Assembly (NCBI GenBank): GCA_945787595.1
Contig: CALZJV010000832.1
Span: 1 to 6,276, forward strand
Length of the DNA: 6,276 nt
From: an uncultured Desulfobacterales bacterium
Lineage (GTDB): Bacteria > Desulfobacterota > Desulfobacteria > Desulfobacterales > JAFDCJ01
Direction of reading: 5' to 3'
The stretch's first letter is position 1; each line of letters starts with the position of its first letter. Positions 1 through 5,553 of this stretch are shown here, one piece after another. Under the pieces are notes generated by a model. That model was not told the DNA's origin and did no database searches. It was given only the letters and a program-made list of their open reading frames with translations. Position numbers and translations under genes: made by a program.

Positions 1-1
1 A

Positions 2-898
2 ACCGTTGGTGCGCAGGGCGGACGCTGGTTTGCCTTCGGCACTGGTCCCGAGCTTCCTCTGGACCAACACATCGATGATCGGGGGTCATTAACCTTTGTT
101 TCGGAACCATTCAAGGAGCGTACAGAAATTTGTGGTGCTCCGACCTTATCGATTGAAGTGTCTTCGGACCAACCGCATGCATTGTTAGCAGCCAGGCTGT
201 GCGATTTGCGACCCGACTACCAAATTTCTCGTATTACCTATGGGATTCTTAACCTGACCCACCGCGATAGCCATGAACACCCGAAGCCTTTGATTCCGGG
301 CCGCACCTACAGGATCAAAATTCAGATGAATGAAATCGCTTGGGCGTTGTCACCCTCACATCGTTTGAGTTTGTCTCTATCCAATGCATATTGGCCCTTG
401 GTATGGCCCTCGCCACATAGCAGTCGTTTGTCCGTCCATCTTGAAAAAAGTAAAGTCCAACTGCCCACCCGGCCGATACGACCGGAAAAACGGATTCGTT
501 TCTCATCACCTCAAAGCGCATCACCCTTAGATCAGGTCCTCCTACGCCAACCAGGATTGGGATGGACCATAGAAAGGGATGCCTTTGACGGTACGGTAAT
601 CACTCGAAACAAAGACGACTACGGAGAGCGCATCATTCGGGCACACGGCTTGCGAACGAGTTTAAAAGGACTGGAGACATGGCGCATAAGCCCCGATGAT
701 CCATTGAATGCCAGAGCGGATCTTAGCTGGCAAACATTTACCGGTCGGAGCCATTGGCATGTGTCCACTGAGGTTCATAGCGCCATGTGGTCGGATGAAA
801 ATTGGTTTTATATGACGGCCGGTCTCGAAGCAAAAAAGGGCAATGACGTAGTCTTTAAAAAGAGCTGGAACACGAGGACGCCTCGCGATCTTGTATAG
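2..898 (+). CDS. CocE/NonD family hydrolase (peptidase S15 type), C-terminal 298 codons, 5' end outside window
   Basis: An open frame runs from the first bases of the window to a TAG at 896-898, so the gene starts upstream of the window. The visible part is the C-terminal jelly-roll domain of X-Pro dipeptidyl-peptidase/CocE hydrolases. Near the start it reads DQHIDDRGSLTFVSEPF, followed by ICGAP, then GILNLTHRDSH and later LSNAYWPLVWPSP, all typical of this family. The alpha/beta-hydrolase domain with the catalytic Ser-Asp-His lies mostly upstream and cannot be assessed. Members cleave esters or amides, including some N-acyl and Pro-peptide bonds; the substrate here is unknown. The C-terminus (SWNTRTPRDLV) looks complete. 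The gene converges on the peptide-binding protein gene, 58 bp away; pairing of such a hydrolase with a peptide transporter is plausible but inferred. A downstream ATG at 158 lies inside the domain and is not the real start. Confidence 0.88.
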   Translation, partial: TVGAQGGRWFAFGTGPELPLDQHIDDRGSLTFVSEPFKERTEICGAPTLSIEVSSDQPHALLAARLCDLRPDYQISRITYGILNLTHRDSHEHPKPLIPGRTYRIKIQMNEIAWALSPSHRLSLSLSNAYWPLVWPSPHSSRLSVHLEKSKVQLPTRPIRPEKRIRFSSPQSASPLDQVLLRQPGLGWTIERDAFDGTVITRNKDDYGERIIRAHGLRTSLKGLETWRISPDDPLNARADLSWQTFTGRSHWHVSTEVHSAMWSDENWFYMTAGLEAKKGNDVVFKKSWNTRTPRDLV

Positions 899-956
899 TC
901 CTTTCACCCTATGCGTAATTAAGGGCAGCTTACAAACCCGGACGAATCGTGGGCGG

Positions 957-2556
957 TTAGGCGAACCACCACCGTTCTGCTAATTTACCGCCATCTGATT
1001 CATAATTGGCCGCATAGTTCACGTATTTCAGTTTTGTACTGGCCGCTTCCACGATGCTGGCGAACATGGGAATGATGACACTCCCTTCGTCTCTGACGAT
1101 ACGTTGCATTTCAGCATACATCTGCCGTCGTTTAGCGTCATTCAGCTCAGCGCGTGCCTCCAGCAACAATTTGTCGAAGTGTTTGTGTTTCCAATGACTA
1201 TCATTCCAGGCTGCATCGGAAGCATAAGCGATACTAAACATCAAATCCTCAGTGGGCCGCCCGCCCCAGTAACACGCGCTCCAAGGTTTTTTCATCCAGA
1301 CATTGGACCAGTAACCGTCATCCGGTTCCCGGACCACCTCAATTTTTATGCCCGCCTTAGCAGCCTGGTTTTGAAAGAGTACAGCGGTGTCAACAGCACC
1401 CGCGAAAGCAGCATCCGCCACATGCAGTTTGAGGGTCTCGCCCTCCGTACCGGCCTTTTTCATATGGAAGCGGGCTTTTTCCGGGTCGAATGTTCTTTGA
1501 GGCAATTCCGAAGCAAAATAGCGCTGATTGGGACCGATGGGATGATCATTGCCCACCTGCCCGAAACCTCGTAAAATCCTTTTGTAAAATCCTTTTGACT
1601 AATTCTTCACGGTCGCTAGCATACTTTAAGGCCAACCGAACATCATTGTTGTCAAACGGTGGAACATCCGCAAACATGGGCAGGGTATAATGAGTGGTGC
1701 CGGTGGCGGACAAAAGCTGGATTCCGGGTACTCGTTTCAGCAAATGCGCAGTTTTGCGCTCGCAGCGATTGATATAATCCACCTGGCCCGATTTTAAAGC
1801 GTTGGTTCGTGCGGTCACATCGGAGATACAAATGGTCTCCACTTCGTCAAAGTGCCCATGCCCTGCCTTCCAATAGTTGGGATTTCGTTTGGTAATGCAG
1901 CGCACGCCCGGTTCGTGCTTCACTAACTTATAAGGGCCGGTTCCGTCACCTTTGTCGAAATCTGTGATGCCGTTCGGCATAATCTGGAGATGATAATCGC
2001 TCACAATATAAGGAAAGTCCGCATCGCCGGCATTCAGAGTAATGATAACGCGTTGTTTGCCATCGGCCCTAATGTCGGTGATCGATTTAAGAAGTGCCTT
2101 CGCACCGGACTTGGATGCCTCTTTGCGGTGATGATTGATCGAAAAAATCACATCTTCGGCCTCCATGGTTTTGCCGCTGTGAAATTCGATCCCCTTGCGA
2201 AGGTTGAAGATCCATTGTTTAGCGTCCTTCGAGGCTTCCCAGCTTTCAGCTAACTCGGGAGTAACATTCCCTTGATAATCGACTTCCGTCAAACAATTGC
2301 GCAGTTGACCAAACAAGATAAAAAGGGGTACATAGTCGGTCATGGTCGCCGGATCCAATGTGTCGGTGGTTGCTCCTCCGGCCATGCCGGCTCTAAGGCG
2401 TCCGCCCTTTTTGGGAGACTCAGCCTGTGCAGTGTGCGACAGCAACAGGGGAGAAGCAGCGGTGGCCAATCCTAAAGCCGAAATTCGTGTCACAAATTCA
2501 CGTCGCGTTATTTTCCCCGACTTCAATAAATCTTCAATGACTTTTATTGCAGGCAT
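957..2556 (-). pseudogene. ABC transporter substrate-binding protein, family 5 (peptide/dipeptide type), frameshifted by a 13-bp duplication
   Basis: This is a periplasmic binding protein of the DppA/OppA family (SBP_bac_5), which delivers peptides or similar solutes to an ABC importer. The start at 2556 is supported by AAGGAGGG 7 nt upstream. Residues 1-45 form a Tat signal with TRREFV at 17-22, a hydrophobic stretch and AQA before the likely cleavage site. Family features follow: TLDPATMTD, TPELAESWE, GTGPYKL, KRNPNYW, NDVRLALKYASDREELVKRIL. At residue 324 the frame shifts, giving 12 foreign residues and a TGA at 1546-1548. The remainder continues in another frame from about 1571 to a TAA at 957 (GNDHPIGPNQRYF, AFAGAVDTAVLFQNQAAKAG, WMKKPWSACYWGGRPTEDL, SDAAWNDSHW). 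Removing one 13-bp repeat restores a 528-residue protein, normal for the family. The second half has a GTG at 1556 but no good ribosome site. No permease or ATPase gene is visible nearby. Confidence 0.92.
1571..1596. repeat. Exact 13-bp tandem duplication disrupting the substrate-binding protein gene
   Basis: The 13-mer GTAAAATCCTTTT occurs twice head to tail, at 1571-1583 and 1584-1596, with no mismatch. Read on the minus strand, a single copy would give V-K-R-I-L-R-G-F-G-Q-V-G-N-D, the expected continuous family sequence. Two copies insert 13 bp and change the frame. This is the typical footprint of replication slippage and could revert by the same route. Confidence 0.93.
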
Positions 2557-2563
2557 GGATTTT

Positions 2564-2571
2564 CCCTCCTT
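2564..2571 (-). promoter_or_regulatory. Strong Shine-Dalgarno site for the substrate-binding protein
   Basis: On the minus strand the sequence is AAGGAGGG, a near-perfect anti-16S match, 7 nt before the ATG at 2556. It fixes the start and shows that the initiation region of the broken gene is intact. I could not identify a convincing sigma70 promoter further upstream. Confidence 0.7.
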
Positions 2572-2904
2572 TTTTAGTGCCCAGGCTAGTTGCTGAAGCT
2601 ATCGCGGTAGTCAAATTTTGGTCCACTTTCTTTATGTCTTAATATTTAATTATTTTGATGCAGGTGGCCTCGATCCAACCGGGAAGCCATATGAATACTG
2701 TCTATATATGATAACGCGCGTGGGGCAAGGCTATGCCGGATTGTCGCAGCACTGACAATCGATATCACTAAAAGAAAAGCTTGTAAATGTTTAAAATATT
2801 TGCTTGAATCTTGCCAAAATCGGCTGCCTGTGTAACCTTTACATTAAGTCCGTTTCGGCTGAATGCCGAGTCTTGGTTATTTCGCAAATTGACCATCGAA
2901 AATC
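2572..2904. other. Divergent intergenic region with a 7-bp inverted repeat
   Basis: No gene-sized frame is credible in these 333 bases, which separate the minus-strand binding protein gene from the plus-strand secretin-domain gene. Both promoters should lie here. It contains an inverted repeat, GATTGTC (2739-2745) and GACAATC (2754-2760), with an 8-nt spacer. It also contains a weaker one, TCGGC (2855-2859) and GCCGA (2865-2869). Either could be an operator, but neither has a T-run, so they are not terminators. No confident -35/-10 pair was found in either direction. Confidence 0.4.
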
Positions 2905-3345
2905 ATGAAAGCATCCGAACTGCTTGCCAAAATTTTAATTCTTTTGATCTTTTCGAGCATGGTAAATGCCGCACAACCACACTCATATCAGGAGAGGGTT
3001 ATCATCTGCATGGTGCCGCTCGAACATGCGGATGCTAAACAATTGGCTGATGTCTTGGCGCCTTTTCTTTCACCCCAGGGCAAAATTCTAGCTTATTCGT
3101 CTACAAATACCTTGATCATCAAAGATCAGCCATCGGTGGTGAAGATGCTTATCAAGGCTATAAAAGGAAAAGCGGATTTGTCGGAATGCCAAAACTTCGA
3201 GCACCTTCCGCAGGGGAGTAAAGATCCGGGTCCAGAGGGCCCGGCTTTGGTCCACCCCGGCTTCCGGCTCGTAGAGCCTAAGAGCCTACAGCTCGGAGAG
3301 AGGGGTGATATGGATCGGACAAAACCTAAGATTCACAAAAAATAG
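2905..3345 (+). CDS. Small exported protein with one secretin N-type domain
   Basis: The 146-residue product begins with a likely Sec signal peptide (residues 1-22, hydrophobic KILILLIFSSM, VNA before the cleavage site). Residues ~31-88 match the short beta-alpha-beta-beta-alpha domain found in the periplasmic part of GspD/PilQ-type secretins. Hallmarks are MVPLEHADAKQLADVLAPFL, a GKILAY strand, TNTLIIKD and an amphipathic helix SVVKMLIKAIKG. A full secretin carries several such domains plus a C-terminal barrel of several hundred residues; none of that is here, so this is a stand-alone or remnant domain. Residues ~92-146 are rich in Gly, Pro and charged residues and match nothing I recognise; their DNA is clearly more GC-rich than the flanks. 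The ATG is the first in-frame start after a TGA at 2890, but no clear Shine-Dalgarno precedes it. It might scaffold a secretin-like complex in the periplasm; that role is inferred. Confidence 0.68.
   Translation: MKASELLAKILILLIFSSMVNAAQPHSYQERVIICMVPLEHADAKQLADVLAPFLSPQGKILAYSSTNTLIIKDQPSVVKMLIKAIKGKADLSECQNFEHLPQGSKDPGPEGPALVHPGFRLVEPKSLQLGERGDMDRTKPKIHKK
3226..3244 (+). other. GC-rich hairpin inside the tail of the secretin-domain gene
   Basis: CCGGGTCC (3226-3233), a 3-nt loop AGA, and GGGCCCGG (3237-3244) can pair over 8 bp with one G-U wobble. There is no T-run after it, so it is not a standard intrinsic terminator. It lies where the recognisable domain has ended and the composition turns GC-rich, so it may be structural or simply a composition effect. 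Confidence 0.4.
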
Positions 3346-3357
3346 GAATTAGGCATA

Positions 3358-3604
3358 ATGGATAAATTAGAATTTGCAAGGGTGCTTGGTAATACCTCCA
3401 AGCTTTCAACTGTTTGCAAAAGCTTCAGTTGTATTTGAGGGTAAGACTATTGAAATATCTGATCTGAATTTAGATTGTTTGAGGGAGGCGAGTTTGTGGG
3501 GAATAGTCCTTTCCGGTGTGATCATGGTTATAAGAATCAGACAAAGAAATGATTTAAAATCCAATATGCAGCGTAACCTACGCCCCCGGCAACAGCCAGC
3601 ATGA
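3358..3604 (+). other. Doubtful small coding region, possibly one frameshifted gene with a membrane segment
   Basis: An ATG at 3358, 12 nt after the preceding stop, opens a 26-codon frame (MDKLEFARVLGNTSKLS...) ending at TGA 3436-3438. An overlapping frame, open from about 3374 (only a TTG start, no ribosome site) to 3604, encodes VVFEGKTIEISDL followed by LWGIVLSGVIMVIRIRQR, a plausible single transmembrane helix with a basic flank. Neither frame alone is a convincing gene. A single frameshift near 3400-3410 could join them into a protein of about 80 residues. I do not recognise the family. It may be a decayed gene co-transcribed with the secretin-domain gene, or not coding at all. Confidence 0.25.
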
Positions 3605-3605
3605 T

Positions 3606-3698
3606 TCACGGTCTACACATTTGGGTATCTTTAAATTTCCAGATAAAAATACCGATTGCGACGAGTCCGACTAGGGCGCTGATAATTTTTGGAAGCAT
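3606..3698 (-). CDS. Possible 30-residue membrane miniprotein downstream of HU
   Basis: The frame reads M-L-P-K, then IISALVGLVAIGIFIW, then KFKDTQMCRP and TGA. This is one clear transmembrane helix with a Lys-containing cytoplasmic-type flank. It begins 31 nt after the HU stop on the same strand, so it could be co-transcribed. Against it, no Shine-Dalgarno is visible before the ATG at 3698 and the frame is short enough to occur by chance. A plus-strand frame of similar size over the same bases (from 3601) looks less protein-like. No family is recognised. Confidence 0.3.
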   Translation of the reverse strand: MLPKIISALVGLVAIGIFIWKFKDTQMCRP

Positions 3699-3729
3699 GA
3701 AAATACAGTATCAAAAAAAATGCTGTTAA

Positions 3730-4005
3730 TCAATAATCCACCCGGTCCTTCAATTCTTTCCCGCATTTGAAAAACGGCAATCTCTTGGGAGCCACATCAA
3801 CCGTCTCGCCGGTTCTGGGATTTCTACCCTTGTAAGACTGATATTCCTTAACAAAAAACGAGCACAACCCACGGATTTCAACCCGGTCACCCTCTGCAAG
3901 CGCTTCAGAAATTTTTCCAAAAAATATATCTACAACCGTTGCAGCTTCTTTCTTCGAAATCTGACTTTCATTCTTCAGCGTGTTAATGAGCTCCAGTTTA
4001 TTCAT
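3730..4005 (-). CDS. HU/IHF-family nucleoid DNA-binding protein
   Basis: The 91-residue product has the usual length of the family, which binds and bends DNA as a dimer in the nucleoid. Residues 1-45 form the helical dimerisation half (MNKLELINTLKNES..SKKEA..VVDIFF). Residues ~46-80 include the beta-saddle and the DNA-clasping arm with the signature RNPRTGE at 61-67, containing the conserved Pro that intercalates into DNA. The ending FFKCGKELKDRV is the standard C-terminal helix. A GGAGG at 4009-4013 sits just 3 nt before the ATG, close but strong. A sigma70-like promoter lies upstream at 4078-4106. The gene stands alone and appears intact; its sequence style (GLCSFFVKEY, FFKCGKEL) resembles deltaproteobacterial homologues. 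Whether it acts as HU or as an IHF-like site-specific protein cannot be decided here. Confidence 0.95.
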   Translation of the reverse strand: MNKLELINTLKNESQISKKEAATVVDIFFGKISEALAEGDRVEIRGLCSFFVKEYQSYKGRNPRTGETVDVAPKRLPFFKCGKELKDRVDY

Positions 4006-4077
4006 GATCCTCCCTATGTTTAGTTATAATTTTGAGATGTTGAATTAATTTCGATAGGATCGCATTGATATTATTAT

Positions 4078-4106
4078 ATAATAATTGAACTGACAAAAAT
4101 AGTCAA
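4078..4106 (-). promoter_or_regulatory. Sigma70-type promoter for the HU-family gene
   Basis: On the minus strand, TTGACT (4101-4106, 5 of 6 consensus) is followed after exactly 17 nt by TATTAT (4078-4083, 5 of 6). Transcription would start near 4071, leaving a leader of about 65 nt before the ATG at 4005. A perfect 16-bp AT palindrome (4070-4085, ATTATTATATAATAAT) overlaps the -10 and start region. It could help melting or be a binding site. Confidence 0.6.
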
Positions 4107-4587
4107 GTATTTCTAATAGTTCCGCATCATTTAAATAATTATCAAAAATAAAACCGCCAGCATTGAAACTGCACAATTCTCGCTTTATATGAAATAAGGC
4201 GGTTCACTGATCGGAATAACTTGATAAGACGGTTTTGCCTGGCATTGGAAATCCAAAGGGTGACATAATAGCTCGCTCTAAAAAAATTCAGGTTAAAAGC
4301 AACCGATTTTTAAAAGTAAATCACACGGATGTTGCTCGGTTCAGGAGAAGGAACTCAGAGTGAAATTTAGGATGAACACAAAATAGAATGAATTAAGGTG
4401 GCCTAAAGCTTCTGGATCATATATGATGCACACTAATATATTAATCCGATCTATTTTTGATTAGAATGTCTTTATAGAAAAAACAGTTGATTGTCAATAA
4501 AATAACAAGGGGGATTAATAAAACTCGCCCCAATCCGCTTAACGTCATATTGCGATAAATTGCCATAGTTATGTAAATCTCAAAGTA
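4107..4587. other. AT-rich gene-free stretch between HU and the lipoprotein
   Basis: No credible coding frame or RNA gene is visible on either strand. The stretch is AT-rich and contains a 7-bp inverted repeat with a long loop (listed separately) and a 12-bp palindrome ATCATATATGAT at 4416-4427. A GTG frame near 4361 closes after a few codons. There is no run of direct repeats, no CRISPR-like spacing and no tRNA-like fold that I can see. Confidence 0.5.
4152..4204. repeat. Long-loop inverted repeat AACCGCC / GGCGGTT
   Basis: AACCGCC at 4152-4158 is the exact reverse complement of GGCGGTT at 4198-4204, separated by 39 nt. The GC-rich arms stand out against AT-rich surroundings, which makes chance less likely but not excluded. 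It could be a stem of a small structured RNA, a binding site pair or a relic of a repeat element. The loop shows no further clear pairing and no T-run follows. Confidence 0.35.
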
Positions 4588-4617
4588 TTGCAAATTGACA
4601 TCACCCAGTGATACTGG
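4588..4617 (+). promoter_or_regulatory. Candidate promoter with overlapping operator-like palindrome upstream of the lipoprotein gene
   Basis: TTGCAA (4588-4593) and GATACT (4610-4615) are 16 nt apart and each match sigma70 consensus at 4 of 6 positions, about 60 nt before the ATG. An interrupted palindrome CCAGT-GAT-ACTGG (4605-4617) covers the -10, where a repressor could act. A TTGACA at 4595-4600 lies in the same place but has no well-spaced -10. This is a weak call. Confidence 0.3.
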
Positions 4618-4662
4618 CAGGAAGTAGGTAATTAAGCTTTTCTCAACGTTTCAATTCCCGGT

Positions 4663-4668
4663 AAGGAG
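4663..4668 (+). promoter_or_regulatory. Shine-Dalgarno site fixing the lipoprotein start
   Basis: AAGGAG lies 7 nt before the ATG at 4676. In-frame ATGs also occur at 4685 and 4697, but they lack a site this good, so 4676 is preferred although it gives a slightly long signal peptide n-region. Confidence 0.65.
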
Positions 4669-4675
4669 ATTTCAA

Positions 4676-5104
4676 ATGGAATTAATGAGGGTAATTATGA
4701 GGGCATTTAAAAGTTGTCTTTTGTTCCTTTCAATTTTATTAATTGCCTGTCAAGGTATGCAAAGGACGGTTGCACCCGAGGATCGTATTTCATTGCGCCA
4801 AGGTGGTCCGCACACTGGAATATGGGAATCAAACACGATCTTTTTGGAATATCAATATTATAAGCTGGCTGGTGAATTTAAATTAAGTGTTCAGGTAAAA
4901 GCTAAAACTAAGGTCAGGTATGACGGATTTAAAGTTTATGTGTTATTTGTTGATGCCGAGGGAAAGGTCTTGGAGAGGAAAGAGGTAGCGGTTTACCGAT
5001 TGGATAATACTTTTGAAATGCCGCCGGAGGCCACCTATATTTCTTTTCATGCCAATACCTATAGGCACCCTATTTCTTATAAGCCACCAAACCAGTCCCG
5101 CTAA
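4676..5104 (+). CDS. Predicted lipoprotein of unrecognised family
   Basis: The 142-residue product starts with a lipoprotein signal peptide: basic residues (R5, R9, K12), a hydrophobic core LLFLSILLI and a lipobox ending in C25 (L-I-A-C), followed by Q-G. The mature protein of about 118 residues should be lipid-anchored in the inner or outer membrane. Q at +2 after the Cys does not give the Asp-type retention signal, so the outer membrane is favoured. The mature part alternates short hydrophobic strands ([52 protein letters not shown]), suggesting a beta-sandwich. I do not recognise the family and assign no function. Codon use is AT-leaning like the flanking DNA, so nothing suggests recent import. 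It ends 8 bp before the frame carrying the dehalogenase fragment. Confidence 0.8.
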   Translation: MELMRVIMRAFKSCLLFLSILLIACQGMQRTVAPEDRISLRQGGPHTGIWESNTIFLEYQYYKLAGEFKLSVQVKAKTKVRYDGFKVYVLFVDAEGKVLERKEVAVYRLDNTFEMPPEATYISFHANTYRHPISYKPPNQSR

Positions 5105-5112
5105 TCAACAAA

Positions 5113-5553
5113 GTGAAATGTCGAGGAAATCCCTATCAAGAAACCAAAACCGAATTTGCTCAAAAGCATGGTCCAGACATGAGAAAATCCAAATTCAAAA
5201 TTCTCAATTCGGGCGAGGATCGACGCCCGACCCTAACCTGGCCACGCCAGATTCCCATCGAAGGCGTACCAAAAGAGGTCGTAGAGATTGTAACAGCATA
5301 TTGTGAATGGCTTTCCAAATCTGACATACCCAAATTATTTATAAATGCCGAACCAGGCGCAATTTTAGTGGGTAGGGCGCGTGATTTCTGTAGGACTTGG
5401 GCCAATCAGGAAGAAGTTACTGTTATGGGCAAACACTTCATACAAGAGGATTCACCGGATGAAATCGGTCAGTCGATCGCAAAGTTCATTCGCAAGATAA
5501 TCATGGCAACCCCACGTCTTCTTATCTATGGAGAAATATTATTCCCCATCTAA
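5113..5553 (+). pseudogene. Haloalkane dehalogenase C-terminal fragment inside a chimeric frame
   Basis: The frame opens at a GTG (5113) with no ribosome site. Its first ~29 codons (5113-5200) match nothing I recognise. From 5201 it becomes the C-terminal third of an HLD-II haloalkane dehalogenase, corresponding to about LinB residues 195-293: [49 protein letters not shown]. The catalytic His is encoded at 5434-5436. At about 5500/5501 the frame crosses a junction and reads the start of the second dehalogenase piece out of frame, ending at TAA 5551-5553. The nucleophile Asp, oxyanion Asn and the core of the fold are absent, so the fragment cannot be an enzyme. It also lacks the last ~3 codons and the normal stop. 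Confidence 0.85.
5201..5500 (+). repeat. Dehalogenase-internal direct repeat, copy 1
   Basis: These 300 bp recur at 5977-6276 with 297 identities and no gap (offset 776). The match starts abruptly: the base before it differs (a versus t) and the upstream sequences are unrelated. The right limit cannot be seen because copy 2 reaches the window edge at the matching base. Differences are 5266 g/c, 5302 t/g and 5401 g/c (copy 1/copy 2). Confidence 0.97.

Noticed and set aside
315..907. Minus-strand frames opposite the CocE-type hydrolase
   Set aside because: The plus strand carries unmistakable CocE/S15 C-terminal motifs throughout, so these are antisense artefacts.
899..956. Bidirectional terminator between the convergent genes
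   Set aside because: Only a 4-bp CCCT/AGGG pairing is visible, with no stable stem or T-run.
1104..1574. Plus-strand 156-codon frame opposite the binding protein gene
   Set aside because: It is fully antisense to sequence with clear family 5 binding-protein similarity; its translation has no recognisable motif.
1546..1600. Programmed ribosomal frameshifting or coupled reinitiation in the binding protein gene
   Set aside because: The exact 13-bp duplication explains the shift fully; there is no family precedent for recoding here and no good ribosome site before the GTG at 1556.
1990..2596. Plus-strand frames opposite the first half of the binding protein gene
   Set aside because: They are shadows of the minus-strand coding sequence, without ribosome sites or protein-like features.
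4152..4204. Integron attC site or CRISPR repeat
   Set aside because: The arms lack the attC core (RYYYAAC/GTTRRRY) arrangement, no integrase or cassette is present, and there is no repeated spacer pattern.
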